Positions 6,878 through 16,450 of a stretch of DNA of 64,000 nucleotides are shown piece after piece. The position numbers were made by a program, and so were the translations under genes. The notes below the pieces were generated by a model that had not been told where the DNA came from, did no database searches, and was given only the letters and a program-made list of their open reading frames with translations. Numbering within the stretch: position 1 is the stretch's first letter; every line of letters starts with the position of its first letter. Source of the stretch: Fulvivirga marina (GTDB lineage: Bacteria > Bacteroidota > Bacteroidia > Cytophagales > Cyclobacteriaceae); contig NZ_JAEUGD010000023.1 in the NCBI RefSeq assembly GCF_016775155.1, positions 124,001 through 188,000 on the forward strand. The letters run 5' to 3'.

Positions 6878-8668
6878 TTACATCTTTATCCCAATCTTCT
6901 CCATCAACTTACTGGCATTGAAACTATGGCAAATACCTTCTTCCAGGGTATAATTAAAAATGATCTCATCGCCTTCCACAATGCTATTGAAGCTATAGTT
7001 TTTCAGGTTTGGTAGTTCATCCGTAAGCTGGCCAAGCTCGAGATCATGGGTAGATACAAAACCCATCGAGTTAGTATCAGATATTTGGCGAATCAAGGCG
7101 GCTGCACCGGCATGACGGTCTTTTGAGTTTGTGCCTTTTAATATCTCATCAAGCATATATAGCACCGGGACGTCGTCTTTTTCTAGCATATCAAGGAGCA
7201 TCCTTATTCTCCGTAGCTCGGCATAAAATGATGACACATGCTCCTCCAAATTGTCTTCTGTCCTCATACTGGTAAATACCTGCAGGCGAGATACCGTAAA
7301 GTTTTTGGCGCAGACTGGTCCACCAGCTAGTGCAATAGCAATATTAATCCCAACTGTGCGTAAGAATGTACTTTTACCTGACATGTTAGATCCCGTAATA
7401 ATATTAACGGTACCCTTACCTTGCATACTAATGGTATTGGATATTCTCTCTGTTTTAGGAATTAAAGGGTGACCCATTTCTGTTGTTTCAAAAACATAAT
7501 CAGTTTCACTGATGTCGGGCATAACATATTCCGGATTAGCGTATGCAAATCCGGCAAGACTGTTTATGGCTTCAAGTTCTCCGATATGATCAAACCACTG
7601 ATTGACATCAGCCTTTTGCTGCTCTTTCCATTTTTCTGCCTTAAATACCAGGTGAAGATCGAAAAGTAGCCCGAAATTGAAGAATAGGTAAAACATGTTT
7701 GATCTTGCCTGTAGGTAATCCAGAATCTTTTGTAGTTTCAGTATCGAATCGGAAGCATTATGGTCTTCATGGACAAATACACTTTGCAAGAACTTTAGCC
7801 GTTCACTTTTGAAGTCTGCTGTTTCAATTATTTTAATCATCCTTCCATAAGCTAGCAGAGTCTTTAAACTTTTAAAGGTCTTGTCGGTGATGTTTTCAAC
7901 ATACTCCGCAAATTTTTTCAGGATAATTCCATTGATTGCCAGTAAACCTATAGTGAAGTATATACTTAGCCCAACATAAATATTTAATATGATTAATGTT
8001 ATGGTTATTACAGGTAATATATAGGCTAATGCTTTGTAAAGCACCATGTCCAAAACGCGGTTGGGTTCATTGATCCACTGCAATAACGAGTGAAATTTGT
8101 TCTCTTCCTGTCCATGCTGCATGCCAGAGGCTTGAAATGCTTGTCGCCAGTCAAGCATTGGAATCATCTCCTTAACTGCTTCCTGCCTTAATACTATTTC
8201 CTGCTTGTGTGCTGGTTTGGAAAGCCATTCGGCCACTAACGATTGACCTGAAGGTGTAACGGCTCTACTGATAAGCTGATAAATGGAGTTATGACCAAAG
8301 ATGTCGAGATCATGAAGGTATGGATGCTTTTTGTTTTTGAACTGATTCCCTTGATCTAGTTCGGTCATGCGGTTCGCAAGCCGATCAGTTTCCTGCTGAT
8401 TTATCAAAGCTGAGAATCTAGCCAGGTCACGGTGCTCAGCAATTTTATTATGCTTTTTAACGATGAGGCCGAAGATAATAGGAAAGACTATGACAGTTAC
8501 ACCTATTCCCAGTCCATCACGGATATTAGCAAATACAACAATAAGCACTATGGCCATAATAAACAGCGTGATCCTGAGAGCAGCTATAGAGTTATATCTT
8601 CTATTTAACGCTATGAATGATTGTTCAAAAAGGGCTTTTCTTTCGTTGAATATATTGGTGGAGTCCAA
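6878..8668 (-). CDS. Membrane-anchored MutS-family ATPase
   Basis: The protein has 596 residues. Two hydrophobic segments near residues 28-70 (LRITLFIMAIVLIVVFA, IGVTVIVFPIIFGLIV) and another pair around 210-245 predict membrane attachment. The C-terminal half is a MutS domain V ATPase. It shows Walker A GSNMSGKST (426-434), the signature region TSMRTEDNLEEHVSSFYAE, Walker B LYMLDE (503-508) and STHDLEL. The mismatch-binding N-terminal domain of true MutS is absent, so classical mismatch repair is unlikely. Related MutS-like membrane proteins occur widely in Bacteroidetes without a settled role. The start appears to be TTG at 8668, since no ATG precedes the first membrane segment. It converges on the TonB receptor gene. 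Confidence 0.8.
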   Translation of the reverse strand: MDSTNIFNERKALFEQSFIALNRRYNSIAALRITLFIMAIVLIVVFANIRDGLGIGVTVIVFPIIFGLIVKKHNKIAEHRDLARFSALINQQETDRLANRMTELDQGNQFKNKKHPYLHDLDIFGHNSIYQLISRAVTPSGQSLVAEWLSKPAHKQEIVLRQEAVKEMIPMLDWRQAFQASGMQHGQEENKFHSLLQWINEPNRVLDMVLYKALAYILPVITITLIILNIYVGLSIYFTIGLLAINGIILKKFAEYVENITDKTFKSLKTLLAYGRMIKIIETADFKSERLKFLQSVFVHEDHNASDSILKLQKILDYLQARSNMFYLFFNFGLLFDLHLVFKAEKWKEQQKADVNQWFDHIGELEAINSLAGFAYANPEYVMPDISETDYVFETTEMGHPLIPKTERISNTISMQGKGTVNIITGSNMSGKSTFLRTVGINIAIALAGGPVCAKNFTVSRLQVFTSMRTEDNLEEHVSSFYAELRRIRMLLDMLEKDDVPVLYMLDEILKGTNSKDRHAGAAALIRQISDTNSMGFVSTHDLELGQLTDELPNLKNYSFNSIVEGDEIIFNYTLEEGICHSFNASKLMEKIGIKM

Positions 8669-8873
8669 ATTATCTTAATTTTTAATACAAATATACCTCT
8701 TAGAAGGTCGTAGTCTGAGAGTATTAGTGATTTAACTTTCTAAAAACTTACACTATTTTTGAAATTTCTGGGAAAGATTATTTAATCTACAGTTATTAGC
8801 GATCCCATTGATTAGCCCGCAAATTTATTGTCTTGATTGAAGTGGCCCTGTCAGTACTTTCCTGATGGTGTTT

Positions 8874-10988
8874 TTAAGACAAAGTCTGGTAAATTATTAA
8901 GGCGCTGACATAAGCAAGCCCTGTCATATAGAATAGTTGAAGCAATGGCCACTTCCACCCGTTGGTTTCGCGAAATACAATAGCCATAGTACTCATACAT
9001 TGCATGGCAAATGCATAAAAGACCAGTAAGGAGAGTCCTGTTGCAAAATCATAGCGCTTTTTGCCGGTTTCCGGATTTACTTCATTGCGCATTCTATTTT
9101 TTATCGTGCTTTCATCCTCTACATTGCCGATGCTGTATATAGTTGCCATAGTACCAACGAATACTTCCCTTGCCGCAAAAGACGTGATCAGAGCAATACC
9201 TATTTTCCAGTCGTATCCCAATGGCATGATCACCGGCTCTATGGCTTTGCCGAATATCCCAGCATATGAATTCTCGAGCTTAAAAGACTCAATTTTGTTT
9301 TTAAATTCCTCCTGAGAGAGGTTTTCTTGGCTATAAGTTTGAGCTATAATTTCTTCTGCATTTTCCAGCTTATTACCGGGTCCATATGATGCCAGCACCC
9401 AAAGTACGATTGAGATCGCCAGAATTATTTTACCAGCTTCAAAAACAAAGGTCTTGGATTTCTCATACATCGTTAAGCCTACATTTTTCCATCGAGGCAT
9501 CTTATATGTAGGTAGCTCCATTACCAAGAAGCTTCGTTCTTTGGTTTTTAATATCAGTCTCATGATCAGTGCAGACACAATTGCAGCAACAAACCCGAGT
9601 AGATACATGCCCATGAGTGCCAGACCTTGAAGGTTGAATATTCCCCCTATGGTTTTTTCCGGTATAATAAGTGCAATTAATATAGTGTAAACCGGCAGCC
9701 TTGCTGAGCAACTCATCAAAGGAGTTACAAATATGGTAATAAGACGTTCTTTCCAGTTTTCAATGGTACGTGTAGCCATGATGGCGGGAATAGCACATGC
9801 AACACCCGAAATAAGAGGAACTACGCTTTTACCGTTAAGGCCGAACTTTCTCATGATCTTATCCATAAGAAAAACCACACGCGACATATAGCCAGTCTCT
9901 TCAAGAATAGAAATAAAAGCAAATAGTATGGCGATTTGCGGTATGAAAATGACAATACCACCTATTCCAGGAATAATGCCCTCAGTTAAAAGCCCTGTAA
10001 GTGCACCCTCAGGCAATTGCGACTTCAGATAAACACTCAGTTCTGAGAAAGTAAGATCTATTAAATCCATCGGTACCGTTGCCCAGGCAAAGATGGATTG
10101 AAATATCATGAACAGAATAAATAAAAAGATCAGGTAGCCCCAAATCTTATGGGTAAAAACTCTATCCAGTTTTTGTGTCCAACGTTTGGGAAGCTGGGTA
10201 AAAGTTTCTTTAACAGCACCATCTATGAAATGGTTGATAGCTGCATATCTTTCAAGAGTTTCTTTTCTTCTTAACTCATCCCGGTTAAATTGATGTTTCT
10301 CGGTAATATCTATGATTAAATTCTTTTCATTTTCTGTTAGAAAAGAATTGATTCGGTATTGCTGTAGCATTTGGTAGGCCACATAGTCGTCGTTAACCGA
10401 AAAAGTTTTCTTTACAGCATCAATAGCATCGGGGGCAAGTTCATATGCATTAAATATCGGATGGAAATGCTGTTCCAAATTTTCAAGAAGGGCTCTTTTA
10501 AGAACATCAATACCTTTCCCCTGTCTTGCTTTCATAGGGATCACCGGGACGCCTAGTTCAGAGGAAAGCTTATCAGCATCTATAGCCAGGCCCGTTTTTT
10601 CCACGATGTCCATCATATTCAAAACAAGAATACATGGAATATTCAGGTCATGAATTTGTGTAAATAGTAGAAGGTTGCGTTTAAAATTAGAAGCATCTAC
10701 AATAACAACCACCACATCAGGATGTAATGGGTCTGCTTTGTTTCCTAATATGTCATAAACGATCTTTTCATCAGTAGAGTTGGGGTAGATACTATAAGTA
10801 CCAGGAAGGTCGATGATCTTAGCCCTAGTGTGGTCATCAAGTTTACAATACCCGGTTTTTTTATCAACAGTTACACCCGGGAAATTACCTATTTTTTGAT
10901 TTAGGCCTGTTAGGTGGTTGAAAAGGGATGATTTACCGGAATTGGGGTTCCCAACCAGCGCAATTTTTGGGGTATCACTATGAGACAT
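8874..10988 (-). CDS. feoB: Ferrous iron transporter FeoB
   Basis: The protein has 704 residues. The N-terminal GTPase domain shows G1 GNPNSGKS (13-20), G3 DLPG (60-63) and G4 NMMD (124-127). A helical regulatory linker follows, then a polytopic membrane domain with the conserved Gate motifs ETGYMSRVVFLMD and SGVACAIPAIMATR, and a second Gate region SCSARLPVY. It imports Fe(II) across the cytoplasmic membrane. FeoA lies directly upstream with no spacer: the FeoA stop is followed immediately by the FeoB ATG. Length and motifs are complete. Confidence 0.97.
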   Translation of the reverse strand: MSHSDTPKIALVGNPNSGKSSLFNHLTGLNQKIGNFPGVTVDKKTGYCKLDDHTRAKIIDLPGTYSIYPNSTDEKIVYDILGNKADPLHPDVVVVIVDASNFKRNLLLFTQIHDLNIPCILVLNMMDIVEKTGLAIDADKLSSELGVPVIPMKARQGKGIDVLKRALLENLEQHFHPIFNAYELAPDAIDAVKKTFSVNDDYVAYQMLQQYRINSFLTENEKNLIIDITEKHQFNRDELRRKETLERYAAINHFIDGAVKETFTQLPKRWTQKLDRVFTHKIWGYLIFLFILFMIFQSIFAWATVPMDLIDLTFSELSVYLKSQLPEGALTGLLTEGIIPGIGGIVIFIPQIAILFAFISILEETGYMSRVVFLMDKIMRKFGLNGKSVVPLISGVACAIPAIMATRTIENWKERLITIFVTPLMSCSARLPVYTILIALIIPEKTIGGIFNLQGLALMGMYLLGFVAAIVSALIMRLILKTKERSFLVMELPTYKMPRWKNVGLTMYEKSKTFVFEAGKIILAISIVLWVLASYGPGNKLENAEEIIAQTYSQENLSQEEFKNKIESFKLENSYAGIFGKAIEPVIMPLGYDWKIGIALITSFAAREVFVGTMATIYSIGNVEDESTIKNRMRNEVNPETGKKRYDFATGLSLLVFYAFAMQCMSTMAIVFRETNGWKWPLLQLFYMTGLAYVSALIIYQTLS

Positions 10989-11213
10989 TTATTGAATGGA
11001 AATAGTGATCGCCTCGTCCAGCCTTAAAGAAAGGTTATAACCTGCTACACTTACGCAGATAGGATCGCCCAATGGTGCTGCAAAATTGAATTTTATCGGT
11101 TGGCCTGGGAGGCAGCCCATTTCCAGAAGCTTTAAAGAAAGGGTGTCGTCCATGAATCCGTTGATTATACCACTTTCACCGGGCGTTAAATCTGCTACAC
11201 TTCTTAAATTCAC
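10989..11213 (-). CDS. feoA: Ferrous iron transport accessory protein FeoA
   Basis: This 74-residue single SH3-like FeoA domain carries the family motifs LKLLEMGCLPGQPI and VAGYNLSLRLDEA. It supports FeoB activity at the inner face of the membrane. The start reads GTG (11211-11213). The gene is directly abutted by feoB, so the two are co-transcribed. A promoter-like TTTG-N20-TATATTCG lies about 35 bases upstream. Confidence 0.93.
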   Translation of the reverse strand: MNLRSVADLTPGESGIINGFMDDTLSLKLLEMGCLPGQPIKFNFAAPLGDPICVSVAGYNLSLRLDEAITISIQ

Positions 11214-11246
11214 GTACTCTTTATTTAGATTAATTATAAACTATTG

Positions 11247-11278
11247 CGAATATATACTCTAATGACGTTATTGCCAAA
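11247..11278 (-). promoter_or_regulatory. Candidate feoAB promoter
   Basis: On the minus strand, TTTG (11275-11278) is separated by 20 bases from TATATTCG (11247-11254). This matches the Bacteroidetes -33 TTTG / -7 TAnnTTTG pattern with one mismatch. The feoA start codon is 33 bases further on. Confidence 0.45.
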
Positions 11279-11522
11279 GAATTGCTTCAAAAACAAATCA
11301 TTTCTTTAGCTGATTTTTGTCATAATTTTTGAGATATGTGTTATTAACAGCAGTTGATCTTAAGTTCAATTATAAGTACTGGTCAAGCTTTTTGGCTAGA
11401 GTAAAATTTTCCACATGTTTTAATTTATTCTCTTTTAGATAAAGAGAATAATGCAATTACTATTGCACAATAGTCTTGATTGTACTCTACAGAATTAAAA
11501 GTCAATATATTCAGATACTTGA

Positions 11523-12045
11523 TCCCTATTCCTTTGGGCCATAGAAAAACTCAACTCTCCCGGGCCATTTGATGAGTGTGATAAGGTCTTTAGAAAAATG
11601 AATGCTGAAGGAAGAAACAGCCAAGAGTTAACAGCACCTGAACATAACATTTTGAAATATAGCGACGAAATTAAAGATGGTGTCGGGGGATGGCTTCAGC
11701 TAGCATTGCGGAGGTGGTCCCAAATCAGTTTCTGCTTCAAATCATTTTTGCAAGTCAGGGAGAGAGCCATTATCAGCCAAAGATGCTCATGATCGAAATT
11801 ATAAAAATGCCTGGGTTGAATGTGTTGAGGAGTACGGAATCGGCGAATATCTGATTTACGAATTTGTGCCAGACAGTCTCCGAATTACCGAAATAATAAT
11901 TACAAATGGATATGTTAAAGAGCTTATCTGCGTGGAATACAAACTGAAGGATAAAGAAGTTGAGAGTTTAAGTATTCCGATATTGCTATCACGGAAGTTT
12001 ATTTTGACGGAATCGACGTCCATTGAACATTGTAATGCTTTATGA
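11523..12045 (+). pseudogene. Decayed gene for a protein with a NADase-type glycan-binding (discoidin-like) domain
   Basis: Two frames together read as one protein. The first (11523 to about 11690) gives LNSPGPFDECDKVFRKMNAEG and LTAPEHNILKY. The second (11704-12045) gives CGGGPKSVSAS, KDAHDRNYKNAWVECVEEYG, IGEYLIYEFVPDSLRITEI, ITNGYVKEL and a short tail. The AWVEG-x-GIGE and NGY.K motifs are typical of the NADase-type glycan-binding domain found in secreted Bacteroidetes proteins. Lesions visible are no start codon or signal peptide, a frameshift near 11685-11700, and a TAG at 11701-11703 where the family has an aromatic residue before the CGGGP motif. The family assignment is from memory of motifs. 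Confidence 0.55.
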
Positions 12046-12182
12046 GGTAGGTGGCTAATGGAATCTAAGCTCAAAGTGACCATCCTTGGGAAATATCTAA
12101 TAATCACTTCGACGAAAAAATTTCACCTTGCTGTAACAATCGTTAAACATTTGTATCCAAGGAAATAAAAAAATAGATACAT

Positions 12183-13016
12183 ATGAAAAAATTAATCTTT
12201 TTAGCTTCAGCGGTTTTATTAATCATCCATGCTTACGCACAGCAGTCGTTTGAGATTGACAAAAGTGGAAACGGAACACCGGTATTGCTTTTACCTGGGT
12301 TTACTTGTCCGGGAGAAATTTGGGATGAAACAGTTATGTCATTAGGTTCCAACTTCCAATATCATCAGGTTTCGTATGCAGGTTTTAACGGTATTGAACC
12401 TATAAATATGCCATGGTATGAAACTATTAAAGGCGATCTGAAAACCTATATTACTGAGCAAAATCTTGGTAAGGTGATTATAATAGGTCATAGTATGGGC
12501 GGTATGTTGGCCATGGATATTGCAGCTGAATCACCACAATTGGTAGAAAAACTGATTTTGGTGGATGCACTTCCCTGCCTCAGGCAACTAATGATGCCAC
12601 ATATGAAAGCTGAGGATATTACTTTTGACAATCCATATAATCAGCGTATGCTGACCATGAGTGACGAGGATTTTCACCAGAATGCCAAATATATGGCTAG
12701 TTCCATGACTAATCAGCCTGAAAAGGTGGAACAGCTGATTGCATGGATAGAGGAGGCAGATCGGAAAACTTATGCTTATGGGTATACCGAATTACTCAAG
12801 ATTGACCTGAGAGATGATATTAGCTCTATTAAGGCAGAGACATTGATTATAGCTGCCGATTTCCCTTCGAAAGAAATGGTCAGTAAGGGTTTAAATGATC
12901 AGTTTGAAAAGCTAAGCTCTAAAGAGATTAGAATCGCTGATAGAAGCAAGCATTTTATTATGTTTGACCAAAAAGACTGGTTCACTACACAGGTTAAAGA
13001 ATTTCTACAGCAGTAA
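12183..13016 (+). CDS. Secreted or periplasmic alpha/beta hydrolase
   Basis: The protein has 277 residues with a Sec signal peptide (MKKLIFLASAVLLIIHAYAQ). The alpha/beta hydrolase fold shows the oxyanion region LLPGFTCPGEIWD, the nucleophile elbow GHSMGG with Ser near 104, and a late His in SKHFIMFD. The acid is probably the Asp in IIAADFPSKE. Substrate unknown. Its stop overlaps the next ATG (TAATG), so it is translationally coupled to an ECF sigma factor gene. An enzyme as first gene of a sigma-factor operon is a notable arrangement. Confidence 0.85.
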   Translation: MKKLIFLASAVLLIIHAYAQQSFEIDKSGNGTPVLLLPGFTCPGEIWDETVMSLGSNFQYHQVSYAGFNGIEPINMPWYETIKGDLKTYITEQNLGKVIIIGHSMGGMLAMDIAAESPQLVEKLILVDALPCLRQLMMPHMKAEDITFDNPYNQRMLTMSDEDFHQNAKYMASSMTNQPEKVEQLIAWIEEADRKTYAYGYTELLKIDLRDDISSIKAETLIIAADFPSKEMVSKGLNDQFEKLSSKEIRIADRSKHFIMFDQKDWFTTQVKEFLQQ

Positions 13017-13510
13017 TGTCGCCCCAAGAACATCAGGAACAATTTCAAAGCTTTTATAATAACTATCAGGGCATGGTTTATACTTTGTGTCTGGGCTATA
13101 TGAAAGGGGAGAAAGATTTGGCTCAAGATCTAACCCAAGAAGTTTTTATTCAGGTATGGCGAGCACTTCCAAAGTTTAGGAATGAAGCCTCGCCAAAAAC
13201 CTGGATTTATAGAATCTGCGTTAATACCTGTTTGTTGCATATCAGAAACACAAAAAAGTTTAATATGCAACCTATTGATGAGCAGTATGACCGCCTGGTT
13301 CAACAGTCAGATGCAAACGATAAGTATGAAGAATTGTATTGGGCTATTGGCCGATTAAATGACGTTGACCGTATTATTATCATGTTGGTTCTCGATGAGA
13401 TGAAATACGATGAAATAGCAGAGGTGACGGGTATTAAGGAAGGCAACTTACGGGTGAAGGTTCACCGCATAAAACAAAAGTTAAACGAATTAATGAATAA
13501 CCATGGATAA
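13016..13510 (+). CDS. ECF-type RNA polymerase sigma factor
   Basis: The protein has 164 residues. Region 2 is AQDLTQEVFIQVWRALPKFR with the following TWIYRICVNTCLLHIR. Region 4 is IIMLVLDEMKYDEIAEVTG followed by EGNLRVKVHRIKQKL, a typical helix-turn-helix. It overlaps the upstream hydrolase by one base and the downstream membrane protein by eight. Regulation of the operon by its own product is likely but inferred. No long extension is present. Confidence 0.92.
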   Translation: MSPQEHQEQFQSFYNNYQGMVYTLCLGYMKGEKDLAQDLTQEVFIQVWRALPKFRNEASPKTWIYRICVNTCLLHIRNTKKFNMQPIDEQYDRLVQQSDANDKYEELYWAIGRLNDVDRIIIMLVLDEMKYDEIAEVTGIKEGNLRVKVHRIKQKLNELMNNHG

Positions 13511-14087
13511 TTTTGAATCACTACAATCGGCATGGAAAGATAGCAAACAAGATGCTCATGCGGGAATGACTGCTAAGGATATGCAGCACTTTGCCATGCA
13601 AAACCATAGTAAATCCAAGAAGTTTCATTTGGGCAATGTAGCTATATTGGCTTTGGTATGTATAGGAATTAGTCTATTCTTCTATTTTATAGCACCTATG
13701 CAGGAGGCTATAAGTCGGCTGGGAATTGTGTTGATGGTAGGAGGCTTGGTTGTAAGAATAGTCATAGAACTTGTTAGCCATAGAAAAGCAGATCAAATCG
13801 AATTCAATGTAGATACAAAAACAACAGCCCTTCAGGCATCTAAATTTTATAACTGGAGAAAACGTATACATGGACCTGTTACTGTCACTATTGTTTCACT
13901 TTACTCTTTGGGTTTTTATCTATTAACTCCTGAGTTTTTAGACTATATTCCGAAGTTTTGGGTTGTCATTATGGATATAGGCTATGTTATTATAGCGGTT
14001 ATTCTAACCATTGTTATTTATACAGGAATAAAAAAGGAGATGGCCGCTTTAAGGGAAATTAAGGATATAAGGTCTGAGTTAGAGTAA
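13503..14087 (+). CDS. Four-helix membrane protein, putative anti-sigma factor
   Basis: The protein has 194 residues. A 40-residue hydrophilic N-terminus (MDNFESLQSAWKDSKQDAH) precedes four predicted membrane helices in two pairs, near 47-67, 70-92, 127-145 and 150-173. A charged tail ends IKKEMAALREIKDIRSELE. No zinc-finger (HxxxCxxC) anti-sigma motif is visible. The anti-sigma role rests on position: it overlaps the sigma gene by eight bases and the N-terminus is cytoplasmic-like. A hairpin follows the stop. Confidence 0.6.
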   Translation: MDNFESLQSAWKDSKQDAHAGMTAKDMQHFAMQNHSKSKKFHLGNVAILALVCIGISLFFYFIAPMQEAISRLGIVLMVGGLVVRIVIELVSHRKADQIEFNVDTKTTALQASKFYNWRKRIHGPVTVTIVSLYSLGFYLLTPEFLDYIPKFWVVIMDIGYVIIAVILTIVIYTGIKKEMAALREIKDIRSELE

Positions 14088-14094
14088 CATAAAA

Positions 14095-14123
14095 GCCCCG
14101 TCGGTTTATAGAATGGACGGGGC
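14095..14123. terminator. Bidirectional terminator hairpin
   Basis: The 8-base GC-rich stem GCCCCGTC (14095-14102) pairs with GACGGGGC (14116-14123). On the minus strand it is followed by TTTTAT and on the plus strand by a weakly T-rich stretch. It lies between two convergent genes. Confidence 0.65.
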
Positions 14124-14149
14124 AAATGGTATTAGTCTTTTACTATTTT

Positions 14150-16279
14150 TTATTCCCGGACCCCTGCCAGATCAAGAATAAAAGCATAATCCAGAGCAAC
14201 TTCCTTAAACCTTTCGAACCTTCCTGAAGCACCTCCATGGCCCGTATCCATATTGGTTTTAAGCAGGAGTTTGTTATCATCTGTTTTCATTTCACGAAGC
14301 TTGGCAACCCATTTGGCGGGCTCCCAGTATTGTACTTGTGAATCATGCAACCCGGTAGTTACCAACATATTTGGGTAATTCTGCACTTTCACGTTGTCGT
14401 AAGGCGAATAAGAAAGCATGTATTCATATGACTCCAGTGTGTTAGGGTTTCCCCATTCATCATACTCACCGGTAGTCAAGGGGATACTCTCATCCAACAT
14501 GGTAGTCATTACATCTACAAACGGTACTGCAGCAACTACACCTTTCCACAAGTCGGGTCTTTGGTTAACTATTGCACCCATCAGTAAGCCTCCAGCACTA
14601 CCCCCCATGGCAAACAGATTGTCCTTGTCTGCATATTTTTCTTTTACCAGGTGTTCTGCACAGTCAATAAAATCATTGAAAGTGTTTTTCTTCTTAAACA
14701 TTTTTCCATCCTCATACCATTCGCGACCCAGCATCTGGCTACCCCTGATATGAGCTATCGCAAATACAAAACCTCTGTCCAGCAAACTCAAACGCGTAGA
14801 GCTAAAAGAAGGATCCATAGTAGCTCCATATGACCCATAACCATATAGAAGCATGGGATTGCCATCCATTTTCCTAAGTGCTTTTTTGTAAACTAATGAT
14901 ATAGGTACTTTCACTCCATCTCTTGCTTCAGCATACAACCTCTTGGTTTGGTATTCCTCCTTATTATACCCACCAACTATCTCTTGTTCTTTAAGTAAAG
15001 TCTTTTCACGGGTTTTCATGTTATAGTCAAAGGTAGAGTTCGGCGTGGTTAGAGAAGTGTATCCGTAACGCAACAGGCCGGAGCTAAATTCCGGGTTCAC
15101 AGAGATATAAGCCGTATAAGCCTCTTCCCCAAAGTCCAGGTAGTGCTCCTTTTTTGTCTTTTGGTCAATTATTCTCAGGTGAGAGAGACCTTTGGATCGC
15201 TCTTCTATAACCAGATAGTTTTCAAAAACTTCTATGTTTTCAAGATAGACTTCAGGGTCATGGGCAATGACCTCCTTCCAGTTTTCTTTAGAGGTCATTT
15301 CAACAGGTGTTTCCATCAGTCTGAAGTTCACCGCATCGAGATTTGTTACTATATAAAACCGGTCCTTGTAATGCTCTATAGAATACTCCAAACCCTTTTC
15401 GCGAGGAGAAAATTGTTTAAACTTTCCTTCTGGGTTATTGGCGTTTAATATTTTATAATCATTTGTCAAAGTGCTTCCGGACCAGATAATAAGGTATTGA
15501 TCTGACTTTGTTTTATAAATACCGGTGTAGAAGGTTTCATCTTCTTCCTCAAATATTAGTTCGTCTTCGGTTTTGGCTTCCAGACGATGTTTAAATATTT
15601 GGTTAGATCTTAATGTGTTTGGGTCTTTCTTGGCGTAGAAAAGTGTTTTATTATCATTGGCCCAAGTGCTACTCCCAGTAGTATTGTCAATTGACATTTC
15701 TAAAAGTTGTCCTGTACTAAGGTTCTTAACACGAATAATGTATTGTCTGCGGCTTACTGTATCTACACCAAATGCCAGTAAATTGTTATCGAGGCTAACA
15801 TTCAAGCCAGTAACATGGTAGTACTCATGTCCTTCGGCCATTACGTTGACGTTGAGCATTACTTCTTCCTCGTTGTCTAATGACTCCTTTTTGCGGCAGT
15901 AGATAGGATACTCCTTACCTTTCTCATAACGGGTGTAGTACCAGTAGCCATTTGACCTATAAGGCACTGACTCATCGGTTTGCTTGATTCGGCCTACGAT
16001 TTCGTTGTATAATTTCTCCTGAAAACCCTCGGTATGTTTCATCAGTGTATCTGTATAAGCATTTTCAGCTTTCAGATAGTCTATTACTTTTTGGTCTTCC
16101 CGGTCATTAAGCCAGTAATAATTATCAATTCGGGTTTGCCCGTGGGCAATTAGTCGTTTTTCAATTTTTTCTGCCTTTGGAGGTAGAGGTTTATTCATCG
16201 TTTCTTTCTCTTTTTTTACGCAACTTGTAAAAATACAGCTTATCAGCAGAGCGAGGGTGTATTGAAGTAATAAATTCAT
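14150..16279 (-). CDS. S9 family serine peptidase, oligopeptidase B-like lipoprotein
   Basis: The protein has 709 residues. The N-terminus is a lipoprotein signal with lipobox-like FTSC (Cys near 20) followed by a lysine-rich stretch. An N-terminal beta-propeller is followed by the C-terminal catalytic domain. The triad is visible: Ser in GGSAGG (561), Asp in GLHDSQV (646) and His in DTGHGG (681). Oligopeptidase B cleaves short peptides after basic residues. Here the enzyme appears exported and membrane-anchored, so it would act on peptides in the periplasm or at the cell surface. It is transcribed alone from the minus strand. Confidence 0.88.
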   Translation of the reverse strand: MNLLLQYTLALLISCIFTSCVKKEKETMNKPLPPKAEKIEKRLIAHGQTRIDNYYWLNDREDQKVIDYLKAENAYTDTLMKHTEGFQEKLYNEIVGRIKQTDESVPYRSNGYWYYTRYEKGKEYPIYCRKKESLDNEEEVMLNVNVMAEGHEYYHVTGLNVSLDNNLLAFGVDTVSRRQYIIRVKNLSTGQLLEMSIDNTTGSSTWANDNKTLFYAKKDPNTLRSNQIFKHRLEAKTEDELIFEEEDETFYTGIYKTKSDQYLIIWSGSTLTNDYKILNANNPEGKFKQFSPREKGLEYSIEHYKDRFYIVTNLDAVNFRLMETPVEMTSKENWKEVIAHDPEVYLENIEVFENYLVIEERSKGLSHLRIIDQKTKKEHYLDFGEEAYTAYISVNPEFSSGLLRYGYTSLTTPNSTFDYNMKTREKTLLKEQEIVGGYNKEEYQTKRLYAEARDGVKVPISLVYKKALRKMDGNPMLLYGYGSYGATMDPSFSSTRLSLLDRGFVFAIAHIRGSQMLGREWYEDGKMFKKKNTFNDFIDCAEHLVKEKYADKDNLFAMGGSAGGLLMGAIVNQRPDLWKGVVAAVPFVDVMTTMLDESIPLTTGEYDEWGNPNTLESYEYMLSYSPYDNVKVQNYPNMLVTTGLHDSQVQYWEPAKWVAKLREMKTDDNKLLLKTNMDTGHGGASGRFERFKEVALDYAFILDLAGVRE

Positions 16280-16450
16280 GTCTGGTTGGCGGTTTCGATT
16301 ACTATGTTTTGTTATTGTCCATTTAAGTCTACAATAGCAGTATAATTATTCAGTTTAACATAAACTGAATATCAGCAAAATGTGTTAAATGTGATACATG
16401 GTTTTTTACGGTGGTCATTATTGCCTTTAAATGGATAAAGATTTTGATAT

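Noticed and set aside
11856-12107. Minus-strand 83-codon frame
   Set aside because: It runs opposite the glycan-binding-domain remnant and has low-complexity, Ser/Leu-rich composition; the plus-strand frames carry the recognisable motifs.
13503-14087. Zinc-dependent anti-sigma (ZAS) factor
   Set aside because: No HxxxCxxC motif is present, so only the positional argument for an anti-sigma role remains.
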